Origin: Rhodopseudomonas palustris
GTDB lineage: Bacteria; Pseudomonadota; Alphaproteobacteria; Rhizobiales; Xanthobacteraceae
DNA: 64,000 nt
Assembly: GCF_007005445.1 (NCBI RefSeq)
Contig: NZ_CP041387.1
Coordinates: forward strand, 4,975,501-5,039,500
Direction of reading: 5' to 3'
In this document: in pieces, positions 29,537-40,064 of the stretch
Position numbering within the stretch: the stretch's first letter is position 1
How the letters are laid out: every line of letters starts with the position of its first letter
Notes under the pieces: generated by a model
Database searches by the model: none
Told to the model about the DNA's origin: nothing
The model's input: only the letters and a program-made list of their open reading frames with translations
Program-made: the position numbers and the translations under genes

Positions 29537-30400
29537 ATGTCCCTCAACGCGCACAACAATCCGATCTATGTCCGCCGGCATCGCAGCGACGTGGTCGTCA
29601 AGGTGCTGTGCTCCATCGCCGCCGTGTTCGGCGTCACCTGGCTGGCGCTGATCCTGTTCACGCTGTTCTGGAATGGCCTCGCCGGTCTCGATCTCGGCGT
29701 GTTCACCAAGAGCACGCCGCCTCCCGGGTCGACCGACGGCGGCCTGCTCAACGCCATCGTCGGCTCCGTGATCATGACGGTGCTCGGCGTCGGCATCGGT
29801 GCGCCGCTCGGCCTGTTCGCCGGCACCTACCTGGCCGAATACGGCAAGTACGACAAGCTGACCTCGGTGATCCGTTTCATCAACGACATCCTGCTCAGCG
29901 CGCCGTCGATCATCATCGGCCTGTTCATCTACGGCGCGGTGGTGGTGACGATGGGGCGATTCTCCGCGCTCGCCGGCGCGCTGGCGCTCGCGGTGATCGT
30001 GATTCCGGTGGTGGTGCGGACAACCGAGGACATGCTGCTGCTGGTTCCGAGTTCGCTTCGCGAAGCGGCGTCCGCGCTCGGGCTGCCGCGCTCGCTGGTG
30101 ATCCGCCGGATCGCCTATCGGGCCGCTCGCGCCGGTCTGATCACCGGCATTCTGCTCGCCACCGCGCGCGTCGCCGGTGAAACCGCGCCGCTGCTGTTCA
30201 CCGCGCTCAGCAACCAGTTCTTCAGCCTGGACCTCAGCCGCACGATGGCCAACCTGCCGGTGACCATCAACAACTTCGTGCAGAGCCCCTACGACTACTG
30301 GAAGCAGCTCGCCTGGACCGGCGCGCTGCTGATCACCCTGACCGTTCTCGCCCTCAACATCGGCGCGCGTATCATCGGCGCGGAGAGGACCCCGAAATGA
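29537..30400 (+). CDS. pstA: Phosphate ABC transporter permease PstA
   Basis: A 287-residue permease with about six spans. It has [25 protein letters not shown] (cytoplasmic coupling helix to PstB) and [16 protein letters not shown], both diagnostic for PstA. It begins directly after the pstC stop codon and overlaps pstB by 4 bp (ATGA), showing tight translational coupling. Confidence 0.95.
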   Translation: MSLNAHNNPIYVRRHRSDVVVKVLCSIAAVFGVTWLALILFTLFWNGLAGLDLGVFTKSTPPPGSTDGGLLNAIVGSVIMTVLGVGIGAPLGLFAGTYLAEYGKYDKLTSVIRFINDILLSAPSIIIGLFIYGAVVVTMGRFSALAGALALAVIVIPVVVRTTEDMLLLVPSSLREAASALGLPRSLVIRRIAYRAARAGLITGILLATARVAGETAPLLFTALSNQFFSLDLSRTMANLPVTINNFVQSPYDYWKQLAWTGALLITLTVLALNIGARIIGAERTPK

Positions 30401-31221
30401 CCGAGATCTCGATCGCGACCAATGTTCCCTCAGCGGCGATGCCGCCGATCGGCGCCCAGCCGGACGGTCCGCCCAAGATGACCGTGCGGGATCTGAATTT
30501 CTACTACGGCCAGAACCACGCGCTGAAGCACATCAACCTCGCGCTCGCCGCCAACCGGGTCACCGCCTTCATCGGCCCGTCGGGTTGCGGCAAGTCGACC
30601 TTGCTGCGGATCTTCAACCGGATGTACGATCTGTATCCGGGCCAGCGGGCCGACGGCCAGGTGCTGCTCGACAACACCAACATCCTCGACCCCAAGCTCG
30701 ACCTCAATCTGCTGCGCGCCCGGGTCGGCATGGTGTTCCAGAAGCCGACGCCGTTCCCGATGACGATCTACGACAACATCGCGTTCGGCGTCCGTCTGTA
30801 CGAGAAGATTTCCAAGTCGGAGATGGACGGCCGGGTCGAGAAGGCGCTGCGCGGCGCCGCGTTGTGGAACGAGGTCAAGGACAAGCTCAGCGCCTCCGGC
30901 CTCAGCCTGTCGGGCGGTCAGCAGCAGCGGCTGTGCATCGCCCGGACCATCGCGGTGCGGCCCGAAGTGATCCTGTTCGACGAGCCGTGCTCGGCGCTCG
31001 ACCCGATCTCGACCGCCAAGATCGAGGAACTGATCGACGAGCTCAAGGAGCAGTACACGATCGCGATCGTCACTCACAACATGCAGCAGGCGGCCCGCGT
31101 GTCGGAATCGACCGCCTTCATGTATCTCGGGGAGCTGATCGAGTTCGGGCCGACCAACAAGATCTTCACCTCGCCGAACGATCGGCGCACCCAGGATTAC
31201 ATCACCGGCCGGTTCGGCTGA
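30397..31221 (+). CDS. pstB: Phosphate ABC transporter ATP-binding protein PstB
   Basis: A 274-residue ABC ATPase: Walker [11 protein letters not shown]-loop [16 protein letters not shown] (a PstB signature), the signature [10 protein letters not shown], Walker [15 protein letters not shown] and H-loop [13 protein letters not shown] variable N-terminal extension of about 25 residues precedes the core. It powers phosphate uptake and relays transporter status to PhoR through PhoU. Confidence 0.96.
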   Translation: MTEISIATNVPSAAMPPIGAQPDGPPKMTVRDLNFYYGQNHALKHINLALAANRVTAFIGPSGCGKSTLLRIFNRMYDLYPGQRADGQVLLDNTNILDPKLDLNLLRARVGMVFQKPTPFPMTIYDNIAFGVRLYEKISKSEMDGRVEKALRGAALWNEVKDKLSASGLSLSGGQQQRLCIARTIAVRPEVILFDEPCSALDPISTAKIEELIDELKEQYTIAIVTHNMQQAARVSESTAFMYLGELIEFGPTNKIFTSPNDRRTQDYITGRFG

Positions 31222-31244
31222 CGCCGCGGGCGAGGAGAACGGAC

Positions 31245-31961
31245 ATGGGATTCGAGCACACCACCAAGGCGTTCGACGGCGATCTGCAGGAGTTGACGCG
31301 GTTGGTCGCCGAAATGGGCGGCCTCGCCGAACGCCAGATCGTCGACTCGGTCGACGCGTTGATTAGGCGCGATGTCGCGCTGGCCTCGCGCGTGGTTGCG
31401 GCCGATGCCGAGATCGACCAGATGCAACGCAGCATCGAAGAGCGCGCGGTGCTCACGATCGCCCGGCGGCAGCCGATGGCGATCGACCTGCGCGAGATCG
31501 TCGGGGCGATGCGGGTCGCGACCGATCTGGAGCGGATCGGCGATCTGTCGAAGAACATCGCCAAGCGCGTCAATGCCATCGACAGCGACTTTCATCCGCT
31601 GAAGCTGATCCGCGGACTGGAGCACATGACCGATCTGGTGCAGTCGCAGGTCAAGGCGGTGCTCGACGCCTACACGGCCCACGATCTGCCGGCCGCGATG
31701 GTGGTGTGGAACGGTGACGAGGAAGTCGACGCGATCTGCACCTCGCTGTTCCGCGAGCTGCTCACCTACATGATGGAAGATCCGCGCAACATCTCGTTCT
31801 GCATCCATCTGATGTTCTGCGCCAAGAACATCGAGCGGATCGGCGATCACGCCACCAACATCGCCGAGACGGTATTCTACATGATCGAGGGGCAGCAGAT
31901 CATGGACAAGCGCCCCAAGGGCGACACGACGACCTTCGCGAACGCGACGCCGGGCAACTGA
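31245..31961 (+). CDS. phoU: Phosphate signaling/transport regulator PhoU
   Basis: A 238-residue all-helical protein with two PhoU repeats, each containing the metal-binding E/D-xxx-D motif: ATDLERIGDLSKNIAKR in the first and CAKNIERIGDHATNIAE in the second. PhoU connects PstSCAB to PhoR and prevents Pho regulon activation when phosphate is ample. A GAGGAG ribosome site precedes the ATG at 31245. It lies 23 bp after pstB. Confidence 0.95.
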   Translation: MGFEHTTKAFDGDLQELTRLVAEMGGLAERQIVDSVDALIRRDVALASRVVAADAEIDQMQRSIEERAVLTIARRQPMAIDLREIVGAMRVATDLERIGDLSKNIAKRVNAIDSDFHPLKLIRGLEHMTDLVQSQVKAVLDAYTAHDLPAAMVVWNGDEEVDAICTSLFRELLTYMMEDPRNISFCIHLMFCAKNIERIGDHATNIAETVFYMIEGQQIMDKRPKGDTTTFANATPGN

Positions 31962-32034
31962 CGTCGATCCCGCCGCCGGCTCCCGGGCCGCCGGCGGTGC
32001 ACGAACCGGGACGAGGACTAAGACGAGGACGACG

Positions 32035-32748
32035 ATGGCTGCGCGCATTCTGGTGGTCGAAGACGAGGAAGCGCTGACGACGCTGCTGCGATACAATCTG
32101 GAATCCGAAGGCTACGAGGTCGAGGCGGTGGCGCGCGGCGACGACGCAGACACTCGGATGAAAGAGCGGATTCCCGATCTGGTGGTGCTGGACTGGATGC
32201 TGCCGGGCCTGTCCGGCATCGAGCTGTGCCGCCGGCTGCGGGCCCGCCCGGAAACCAAGCAACTGCCGATCATCATGCTGACGGCGCGCGGCGAAGAAAG
32301 CGAGCGCGTCCGCGGGCTCGCGACCGGTGCCGACGACTACATCGTCAAGCCGTTCTCGGTGCCGGAACTGTTGGCGCGGGTGAAGGGTTTGCTGCGCCGG
32401 GCGGCGCCGGAACGGCTCGCCACCGTGCTGGCCTACGGCGATCTCGAACTCGACCGCGACAAGCGCCGGGTGGCGCGTTCCGGCCGGCCGATCGATCTCG
32501 GACCGACCGAATATCGGCTGCTCGAGTTCTTCCTCGAACATCCCGGCCGGGTATTCAGCCGCGAGCAACTGCTCGACGGCGTGTGGGGCCGCGACATCTA
32601 CATCGACGAGCGCACTGTCGACGTCCACATCGGGCGCCTGCGCAAGCTGCTGAATATCGGCCGCGAACAGGATCCGATCCGCACCGTCCGCGGCGCCGGC
32701 TACGCCCTCGACGACCGCTTCGCCAAGGTGGAAGGCAGCCCATCGTAG
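32035..32748 (+). CDS. phoB: Phosphate regulon response regulator PhoB
   Basis: A 237-residue OmpR-family regulator: a receiver with acceptor Asp53 (VVLDWMLPGLSGIELCRRLR) and YIVKPFSVPELLARVKGLLRR, then a winged-helix domain (LGPTEYRLLEFFLEHPGRVFSREQLLDGVWGRDIYIDERTVDVH; quoted segments are family landmarks). This is the canonical PhoB layout. It is the last gene of the pst-phoU-phoB block, apart from phoR, which lies upstream of the Pho box. Confidence 0.95.
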   Translation: MAARILVVEDEEALTTLLRYNLESEGYEVEAVARGDDADTRMKERIPDLVVLDWMLPGLSGIELCRRLRARPETKQLPIIMLTARGEESERVRGLATGADDYIVKPFSVPELLARVKGLLRRAAPERLATVLAYGDLELDRDKRRVARSGRPIDLGPTEYRLLEFFLEHPGRVFSREQLLDGVWGRDIYIDERTVDVHIGRLRKLLNIGREQDPIRTVRGAGYALDDRFAKVEGSPS

Positions 32749-32846
32749 TTGTTAGCAGGTTTGCGGCGGAGGGTTGGCAAGGCGAAGCGTGCCCACCAAA
32801 TCCCTCGTTTCAAACAGCGATGACAGTGAACGTGATTTTGTGACCC

Positions 32847-33779
<933 letters not shown>

Positions 33780-33836
33780 GGGGCTGTCTCGTTGTGCCGG
33801 CGGAGCCACCGTGATCCGGGCCGCGGTGACGCAGCC

Positions 33837-33860
33837 GGTGCGCCGGATCTCCGGCGCACC
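33837..33860. terminator. Hairpin between convergent genes
   Basis: GGTGCGCCGG / CCGGCGCACC, a perfect 10-bp stem with a 4-base ATCT loop, between the acyl-CoA synthetase remnant and the 3' end of pioC. It is well placed to end or protect the pio transcript. It lacks a T-tract on either strand, so intrinsic termination is uncertain. Confidence 0.5.
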
Positions 33861-33867
33861 GTTCGGG

Positions 33868-34149
33868 TCATCCCTTGGCGACGTAGAGCCGGCACCAGCC
33901 GTTCTCGCTGATCGGACTTTCGACCGTCACGCAAGCGTTCGGCGGCCTGAACTGCCGGCAGGTGCCGCAGCGCTTGGCTCCGCTCGGCGACTCCTGGTAG
34001 CCGGAATCCTTGTGCGATGCCTTCTTGGTGACCTGCGCGGTCGCCGTCGCGACGCCGGCGCCGAGCAGCGCCGCGACGCCGGCAACGCCGGCTCCGGCCA
34101 TCAGCATCTTCCTCCGCGACAGCGGCTGATCCTTGGGATTGTGGTCCAT
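33868..34149 (-). CDS. pioC: High-potential iron-sulfur protein PioC
   Basis: A 93-residue periplasmic HiPIP. The Tat-type signal is SRRKMLMAGAGVAGVAALLG (residues 11-30) and the mature part has the four cluster ligands Cys61, Cys64, Cys73 and Cys86 in CGTCRQFRPPNAC and NGWCRLY. In R. palustris PioC carries electrons from the outer-membrane PioAB complex toward the photosynthetic reaction centre during Fe(II) oxidation. GGGAGGA precedes the ATG. It lies 139 bp downstream of pioB as the third gene of the operon. Confidence 0.93.
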   Translation of the reverse strand: MDHNPKDQPLSRRKMLMAGAGVAGVAALLGAGVATATAQVTKKASHKDSGYQESPSGAKRCGTCRQFRPPNACVTVESPISENGWCRLYVAKG

Positions 34150-34288
34150 CGTCGGTAGTCCTCCCGTTGTTGACGTTGTTTGCTGTGACCGGCGGCCACG
34201 TCTTCGCCGCCGGCTGCGAACCCGCGCGCCCGAAGGCGTGCGGGCGATTGGTTGGACGCGGTGCGACGGCGTCGACCGTCCGCACCGC

Positions 34289-36721
34289 TCACCACTTGGC
34301 GTTCAGCGACACCTGGACGTATTGTGCGTCGTAGTTCGGATTGGTCGCGCCCATGTCGATCATCCGCGCCAGCGTGGTGTCGACCAGATACAGATAGGGC
34401 GACATCAGATCCTGCTGCCAATTGTCGACGCTGTTGCGCTCCCAGATGTAGCGGGCCTTGAGATAGACCTCTCCGGTCCAGCCCAGCTTCGCCACGATCG
34501 ATGGGTCGATGGTGTGTTTGAGCGAGGCGTCGAGCCGCTGATAGTTGGTCGACACCGTCGGGAACGGCCGGTACACGGCGCCGCCGGCATTCGCCAGCAT
34601 CGCGTAGCCGTTGTAGGGCCCGTAGTCCCAATCCTCGTGCGAGAACGAGATCGCGTAGCCGAGCTTGAAATCCAGCACGCCGGGGACCAGCTCCAGCGTG
34701 CTGGCGATCAGGATCGTCTGCACCTTCTCGAGCGTGTTGCTGCCGAATGCGTTGATCGGCGTGGCGTTGGGCCTGCCGGCGGCCGAATTGGTCAGCGTGC
34801 CGCTGCCGACCTGGAAGCGGTCGTAGGTTTCGTACAGATACGACGCCTGGATCGACGATCCGGGTGTGAAGGTATAGGTGACGTCGACGCCGGCGTTCCA
34901 GGTGTTGTTCTTCTTCAAGCCGAAGAACAACGGATCGTCCGGGTAATCCTCAAACCGCAGGCCGGCGGTGGGAGACACCACGAAATCGCGGAAAATGCTG
35001 CCGCTCGGGCCGGAAATGTCGAGGAACGCATTGGCCTTGGTCTGGTTGCGGTTCGCCATGTCGAACTTGCGCAGCAGCATGTTGGTACCGTTGTTGGCGG
35101 TGGCGCTGTAGTAGGTCTCGCGCGCCATCGCCAAGCCGTCGTAATTGTCGTAGCGCCGTTCCGAATACTGGCCGCTGGTGCGCAGCGTCGCGATGTCGTG
35201 AACCTTGAAGTCGGCGGTCAGCTTGCCGATGAACTCGTTGGTGACGTTGGCGTCGCGACGGGTGCGGTCCCATTGCTCCCACCCGAAGCTGCTGCCGAGC
35301 GTCACCCACTTGGCGGGACGCCACTGCATTTCGCCGCTGGCATTCTGCTTGGTGTAGGACATCGACAGCGACCGCCGCGGGACGCCGGCGGCGATGCCGG
35401 TGGCGGACGAATCCTCCACCACATAGTTCGGCATCAGCAATTCGGGCGTCTGATTGTCGTTGTCGTAATAGCGATAACGCGTGGTGGTACGGAATTCCGG
35501 CGTCCACTGGGTGGTCGCGGTGGTGTTGTACAGCGCGGTGTTGACTTCACCGTTGAGGCTCGATGCCGGCAGCGGCGACGTCCTGACGTTCGGATTCGCC
35601 GTGAACGGAATGAATGACTCGTTCTGCCGCATCGTCGAATACTGGAAGGTGCTGTTCCAGCGGGTCTTGAATGGCAGATCGATGCCGCTGGTCACCCCGG
35701 TGTTGTACGCCTGATTGCTCGGCATCAGGCTGATCCGCGCCGCCGGTGAGAAGACCCGAGGGTTGCCGGCGTCGTAGAACGGATTCTGCACCGTGAACGA
35801 ATCGAAGCTGTTGTCGTACAGCGAGAAGCCGCCGCCGACCTGGACGTTGTAGCGGCCGCCCCACGGCGTCGCGCCGAAATACTGGCCGCTCAGCTTGCCG
35901 ATCTGCGTGGTGTCGTCGATCGGCCGCGGCGCCTGCATCTGCTGCAACGAAGTTCCGGCGAGGCCGCCGATCGGGAAGCCGGCGATCTGGGTGCCTTCGC
36001 GTTTTTCATGCGAGTACGCCGCCTTGACGTCCCAGTTTGGATCCGGCGTCCAGCGATACGCGGCCGAACCTTTGCGGCGGTCGATGCCGACGTCGATCAG
36101 GTTGGTCTTGCCAGCCAGGGCGTTGCTCACCGCGGCGCGCTGGGCCGGGCTCGTCGTGGTGGCCGGGGCGACCACCGACAATGCGCTGCCGGGGATCGTG
36201 ACCGGGGTGGTCAGGTTGGCGGTACCGACGCCGTTCCAGATGCTGAGTGCGCTGGTGGTGTAGAGATGCGGGATCTCGTCCCACCCCAGGGTCAGGTAGT
36301 GTTCGCCGGCCTTGGAAAAGTCGAACACGTAGCGCTGATTGTTGTTGCCGATGTTGTCGGCGCGCAGTTCGTTCCAATAGGTGCCGTCCTTGGTCTGCAG
36401 CGTCATCTGCAGATATTCGGCGTACAGGCCCGGTGCGATCCGGCCGTACTCCTCGAATTTGGATCGGTTGTTGCGAGCGCCGCCGCCGAACGGATTGGTC
36501 GGCGACACCCACGGCGTCGCCGACTTCGGCGGACGCTGGATGAACGAACGCCAGCCGGCTTCGAATTCGCCCGAATACGACCAGCCGCCGTGCGCCGCAT
36601 CGAAATCCGAAACCGAGCGTGCCGTCTCTTCCTTCGCTACCGGCTCAGCGGTCACACTCAGCGGCATTGCGGTCGCCACCGATACAGCCGCCGACGTCAG
36701 CAGCAATTGCTTGAACGTCAT
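34289..36721 (-). CDS. pioB: Outer-membrane porin PioB (MtrB/PioB family)
   Basis: An 810-residue outer-membrane beta-barrel protein of the MtrB/PioB decaheme-associated family. The signal peptide is LLLTSAAVSVATAMPLSVTA, followed by many alternating amphipathic strands and a C-terminal aromatic residue (SLNAKW). It forms the pore that houses the decaheme cytochrome PioA, so electrons from Fe(II) or electrodes can cross the outer membrane. The start chosen is ATG 36721, 8 bp after an AGGGGGG ribosome site; a frame opening at 36757 adds 12 unrelated residues. Confidence 0.93.
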   Translation of the reverse strand: MTFKQLLLTSAAVSVATAMPLSVTAEPVAKEETARSVSDFDAAHGGWSYSGEFEAGWRSFIQRPPKSATPWVSPTNPFGGGARNNRSKFEEYGRIAPGLYAEYLQMTLQTKDGTYWNELRADNIGNNNQRYVFDFSKAGEHYLTLGWDEIPHLYTTSALSIWNGVGTANLTTPVTIPGSALSVVAPATTTSPAQRAAVSNALAGKTNLIDVGIDRRKGSAAYRWTPDPNWDVKAAYSHEKREGTQIAGFPIGGLAGTSLQQMQAPRPIDDTTQIGKLSGQYFGATPWGGRYNVQVGGGFSLYDNSFDSFTVQNPFYDAGNPRVFSPAARISLMPSNQAYNTGVTSGIDLPFKTRWNSTFQYSTMRQNESFIPFTANPNVRTSPLPASSLNGEVNTALYNTTATTQWTPEFRTTTRYRYYDNDNQTPELLMPNYVVEDSSATGIAAGVPRRSLSMSYTKQNASGEMQWRPAKWVTLGSSFGWEQWDRTRRDANVTNEFIGKLTADFKVHDIATLRTSGQYSERRYDNYDGLAMARETYYSATANNGTNMLLRKFDMANRNQTKANAFLDISGPSGSIFRDFVVSPTAGLRFEDYPDDPLFFGLKKNNTWNAGVDVTYTFTPGSSIQASYLYETYDRFQVGSGTLTNSAAGRPNATPINAFGSNTLEKVQTILIASTLELVPGVLDFKLGYAISFSHEDWDYGPYNGYAMLANAGGAVYRPFPTVSTNYQRLDASLKHTIDPSIVAKLGWTGEVYLKARYIWERNSVDNWQQDLMSPYLYLVDTTLARMIDMGATNPNYDAQYVQVSLNAKW

Positions 36722-36817
36722 TTCAAAGGCCCCCCTTTGCGCGAGTCGTTCCATCACCCTCTGCGGCTTGTCGGAGTGACCAGCGACGGCGGCCGCAGCC
36801 GTCGCTGTTGCCGCCGG

Positions 36818-38470
36818 CTATCGGTGCCATCGCGATCCGGACGGGGAGTTCGAGCCGTGAATGTTGTTGTGGCAGTTCTGGCAGGCGTTACCGACCGCCC
36901 AGCGTGCCGCCGTCGGCAGGCCCGGCTGGTTGTGCGGGTTGGTATGGCACTGCTGGCACAGCCGCTGCCGCGCGACGATCAGCAGCGACTCGTGATTGGA
37001 GCCGTGCGGTTCGTGGCAGTTCAGGCAGTTTTCGCGCACCGGCGGGTGTTCGAACAGGAACGGTCCGCGCTTGTCGGCGTGGCAGGTGTAGCAGGTGTCG
37101 TTGACTGTCGCTTCCTTGAGCAGCTTTTCGGTGGCGCTGCCGTGCGGGTTGTGACAGTTGACGCAGGTGATTTTGGTTTCGCGGATCGGCATGTGCGAGG
37201 TGCGCTGCACCTGGGCCTTGCGGTCCTTGTGGCACTGGAAACAGGTGTCCATCACCTGCGCGGTCTTGAGCTGATTGCGCGGCGACACTTTGCGCATCAC
37301 GGTGTGGCAGTTGACGCAGGCCAGTCCGCGAGACTCGTGTTGCGAGCCCTGCCAGTAGGTCTGGTCGCCCTTCTCGTGGCAGCTCAGGCAGACGCTGTTG
37401 GCCTCGGCGACATCGAAGCCGCGGCTGTCGGTGGGGCGGAACGAGCGGATGCCGCCTTTCTCGCGGCCGCCGCCGCCGTTGACATGGGCGGAGCCGGGGC
37501 CGTGGCAGGTCTCGCATTCCATCTTGCCCTGCGGCGTGATCTTGCCGGACTTGATGTTGCGGCCCATCACGGTCTGCTGGAATTCGTCGAACAGGCCGGC
37601 GTGGCAGGTCTCGCACGGCTTGGAGCCGACGAAGTAGCGGCCGTCCGGATCGCCCGGCGCCGGCGCCACCATCGGGGCCCGTCCCGCAGCCTCAGCCTTT
37701 GGTTCGCGCTTGGCGACCATCAGGACGGGACGGGACGAGTCCGCCTTGGCGGCGAGGATCTCGATGAAGCCAAACTGCTTCGGCGGCTCGACGGCGTCGT
37801 CGAAATTCTCCAGCGCCACCCAGGTCGTCACCATGGCGGCATCGCGGATCAGCTCCGGCATCTGCGCCACGTAGTCGGGCTCGCGGGCAAGCCGCGCCGC
37901 CAGGGTGCGCCGGGTCTCGTGCGAACGCAGGATGCGCCGCTCGGTGATGCTGGCGAGGCGGAGCGTACCGGCCAGCCGCAGCGTCTGTTCGAACTGGGAG
38001 GCGCCGTCGATCGGCGGCAGCGGCAGCGCCGCGCTGGTCAGCCCGTGTCCGGCATAGCGGGTGTCGAAGCGCGGTCCGCCCGATGCCGACGCTGCGCCGT
38101 GCGGCGAAGCGCCGTGGGGCGAGGCACCATGGGGAGAGGCGCCGTGGCCGGCGCCGCTGCCATGTCCGTTGCCGAGGACGATGCCGGCATGGGCTGCGGC
38201 TGCGCCGGCGAAGCCATGGCCGGGCAGCGGCGTGAAGTTCGGTTCGGTCTTGCCGGCCCCTTGCAGGCCGCGCACGAAATCGACCAGTGCGTTGACGGAC
38301 GGGTCGACCGCGCCGACCTGACCGTCCGACGCGGCGCTGCGTTCCGGCTCGGCGCCGGCCGGCCACGTCGCGCAGGCCAGCGCTATCGACACGAACAGCG
38401 ATGAAAGCCACCCGCGGCGGCCGCGCCGATTCCGGCCGCGCGCCGCCGCTGCCCCCCCAGAGCCCCCCAT
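36818..38470 (-). CDS. pioA: Decaheme c-type cytochrome PioA
   Basis: A 550-residue multiheme cytochrome with exactly ten CxxCH motifs (CETCH twice, CLSCH, CVNCH twice, CFQCH, CYTCH, CLNCH, CQQCH, CQNCH) in the C-terminal half, giving MtrA-like decaheme organisation. The N-terminal half is a long heme-free extension, as known for PioA, with a GASPH triplet repeat. A hydrophobic segment (LSSLFVSIALACATWPAG) serves as export signal. The start is ATG 38470 with GGGGGA before it; a GTG at 38497 is an alternative. It is the first gene of pioABC, essential for phototrophic Fe(II) oxidation. Confidence 0.95.
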   Translation of the reverse strand: MGGSGGAAAARGRNRRGRRGWLSSLFVSIALACATWPAGAEPERSAASDGQVGAVDPSVNALVDFVRGLQGAGKTEPNFTPLPGHGFAGAAAAHAGIVLGNGHGSGAGHGASPHGASPHGASPHGAASASGGPRFDTRYAGHGLTSAALPLPPIDGASQFEQTLRLAGTLRLASITERRILRSHETRRTLAARLAREPDYVAQMPELIRDAAMVTTWVALENFDDAVEPPKQFGFIEILAAKADSSRPVLMVAKREPKAEAAGRAPMVAPAPGDPDGRYFVGSKPCETCHAGLFDEFQQTVMGRNIKSGKITPQGKMECETCHGPGSAHVNGGGGREKGGIRSFRPTDSRGFDVAEANSVCLSCHEKGDQTYWQGSQHESRGLACVNCHTVMRKVSPRNQLKTAQVMDTCFQCHKDRKAQVQRTSHMPIRETKITCVNCHNPHGSATEKLLKEATVNDTCYTCHADKRGPFLFEHPPVRENCLNCHEPHGSNHESLLIVARQRLCQQCHTNPHNQPGLPTAARWAVGNACQNCHNNIHGSNSPSGSRWHR

Positions 38471-39017
38471 TCCGTCCCCCGCATGTGCTCGTGGCACAAT
38501 AAATTCGTCAAGCCAGCCGCGATCGGCGTCCGCGAATGGCGAACGACGTCGGTTCGAAGATCAATGGTAGTTTGAAAGAGTCCGATGGTGCAGGCGTTTC
38601 CTGCATCGCGAAAATTGCCGGACGTTGCCGGAGACGATTAGTTATCGTTGAACTAAGCGTAACACGCGGCTTGGAACTTCGTATTTGATCGAAATCAAAT
38701 GTGACAGGTAGTTAGCATATGCAGCAAGACGGCGTACTCGGGTGCCTTGGAGTCGAGTTCGATTCGAGCGCTAACTCTTCATTAGAACTAATCAATTTTA
38801 CGGTGACGCGGTGCCGCAACAAGGTAATTCAGGGTTCCTGATCGAGGGTTGTTGCGTCGTTCTGTCGCATGGATTGTACGAGGTCCTACGTCCGGTGAGA
38901 TCCCGAGATCGGACATCTCCGGTGCATCATGACGCTACGAGGTCATTAGTTGCGTGCCCGCTCCGCCGGGGGCGGGCGTCATCTGCAAATCGTTGCTAAT
39001 TGCTTCGATTGAAGGCG
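38471..39017. other. Non-coding gap: pioA promoter and leader region
   Basis: About 550 bp between the end of cysA and the start of pioA, both on the minus strand, and more AT-rich than its surroundings. It holds the FixK/FNR box at 38685-38698 and, by spacing, a long untranslated leader for pioA. Short open frames here have no recognisable similarity. A cysA terminator should be present, but I see no clear hairpin with a T-tract. Confidence 0.6.
38685..38698. promoter_or_regulatory. FixK/FNR box upstream of pioA
   Basis: TTGATCGAAATCAA matches the FNR/FixK consensus TTGAT-N4-ATCAA at every conserved base. It lies about 215 bp upstream of the pioA start. FixK control of the pio operon under anoxia has been reported in R. 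palustris TIE-1. With class II spacing (box centred at -41.5) transcription would begin near 38650, giving a leader of about 180 nt. Confidence 0.88.
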
Positions 39018-40064
39018 TCAGCGGTCGGCGAAGATCCGGTAGCGCTGCGGCTGCAGTCCGACGCGATCGCCTGCCTTCAGCGAGTGGTCGCGCGGCGCGT
39101 CGATCTCGATCAGCGTGTCGCCCGCGACGCCGCTCAGCACGATATCGGCGCGCTGCATCGGGCCGAACGCGCGCACAGCTTTCACGGCGCCTTCGAACAC
39201 GCCGCTACCGCTCGGGCCAACCGCGATGTCGTGGCGTCGCACGAACAATTTCGACGGACCGGCAGCGGCGTCCTCCGCTGCGAGCTCCAGCTCGCGGCCG
39301 CCGAGCCGGACGCGACCGTTCTGGACCTCGACCGGCAGCACGATCGACTCGCCGATGAAGCCGTGCACGAAGGCCGACGCCGGCCGCTCGTAGACGTCGC
39401 CGGGCGATCCGATCTGTTCGATGCGGCCTTTGTCCATTACCACCACGCGGTTGGCGACCTCGAGCGCCTCCTCCTGGTCGTGGGTGACGAAGATCGAAGT
39501 GACGTGAATTTCCTCATGCAGATTGCGCAGCCAGGCGCGCAGCTCTTTGCGGACCTTGGCGTCGAGCGCGCCGAACGGCTCGTCGAGCAACAGGATCCGC
39601 GGCTCGATGGCCAGCGCGCGGGCGAGCGCGATGCGCTGGCGCTGTCCGCCGGAGAGCTGGTTCGGGTAGCGATCGGCGAGCCAGCCGAGCTGCACCAGAT
39701 CGAGCAGATCGCCGACCCGTTTCTTGATTTCGGCCTCCCGCTTGCGGATTTTGCGCGGCTGCACCCGCAGCCCGAACGCAACGTTCTCGAACACGTTCAT
39801 GTGCCGGAACAGCGCATAGTGCTGGAATACGAATCCGACATGGCGCTCCGCTGCGCCGCGCGCCAACGCGTCTTCGCCGTCGATCGTGACCGCGCCGGAA
39901 TCCGGCCATTCCAGCCCGGCGATGATCCGCAGCAGCGTGGTCTTGCCGGAGCCGGACGGGCCGAGCAGCGCCATCAGCTCGCCGGACTCGACCCGCAGAT
40001 CGACATCGTCGAGCGCACGGAAACTGCCGAAATTCTTGACGATGTTGCGAACTTCAATGGTCAT
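39018..40064 (-). CDS. cysA: Sulfate/thiosulfate ABC transporter ATP-binding protein CysA
   Basis: A 348-residue ABC ATPase: Walker [10 protein letters not shown], the signature [15 protein letters not shown], Walker [13 protein letters not shown] and [10 protein letters not shown]. The C-terminal TOBE-like regulatory domain (about 240-348) is typical of CysA. It energises sulfate import with CysT, CysW and the periplasmic Sbp. It overlaps the end of cysW by 11 bp and is the last gene of the cysH-sbp-cysTWA arm. Confidence 0.94.
   Translation of the reverse strand: MTIEVRNIVKNFGSFRALDDVDLRVESGELMALLGPSGSGKTTLLRIIAGLEWPDSGAVTIDGEDALARGAAERHVGFVFQHYALFRHMNVFENVAFGLRVQPRKIRKREAEIKKRVGDLLDLVQLGWLADRYPNQLSGGQRQRIALARALAIEPRILLLDEPFGALDAKVRKELRAWLRNLHEEIHVTSIFVTHDQEEALEVANRVVVMDKGRIEQIGSPGDVYERPASAFVHGFIGESIVLPVEVQNGRVRLGGRELELAAEDAAAGPSKLFVRRHDIAVGPSGSGVFEGAVKAVRAFGPMQRADIVLSGVAGDTLIEIDAPRDHSLKAGDRVGLQPQRYRIFADR

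Noticed and set aside
38085..38150. Short tandem repeat that could suggest a CRISPR-like array
   Set aside because: The repeat is an in-frame coding GASPH repeat of about 15 bp inside PioA with no spacers. No CRISPR array or cas gene was seen anywhere in the window.
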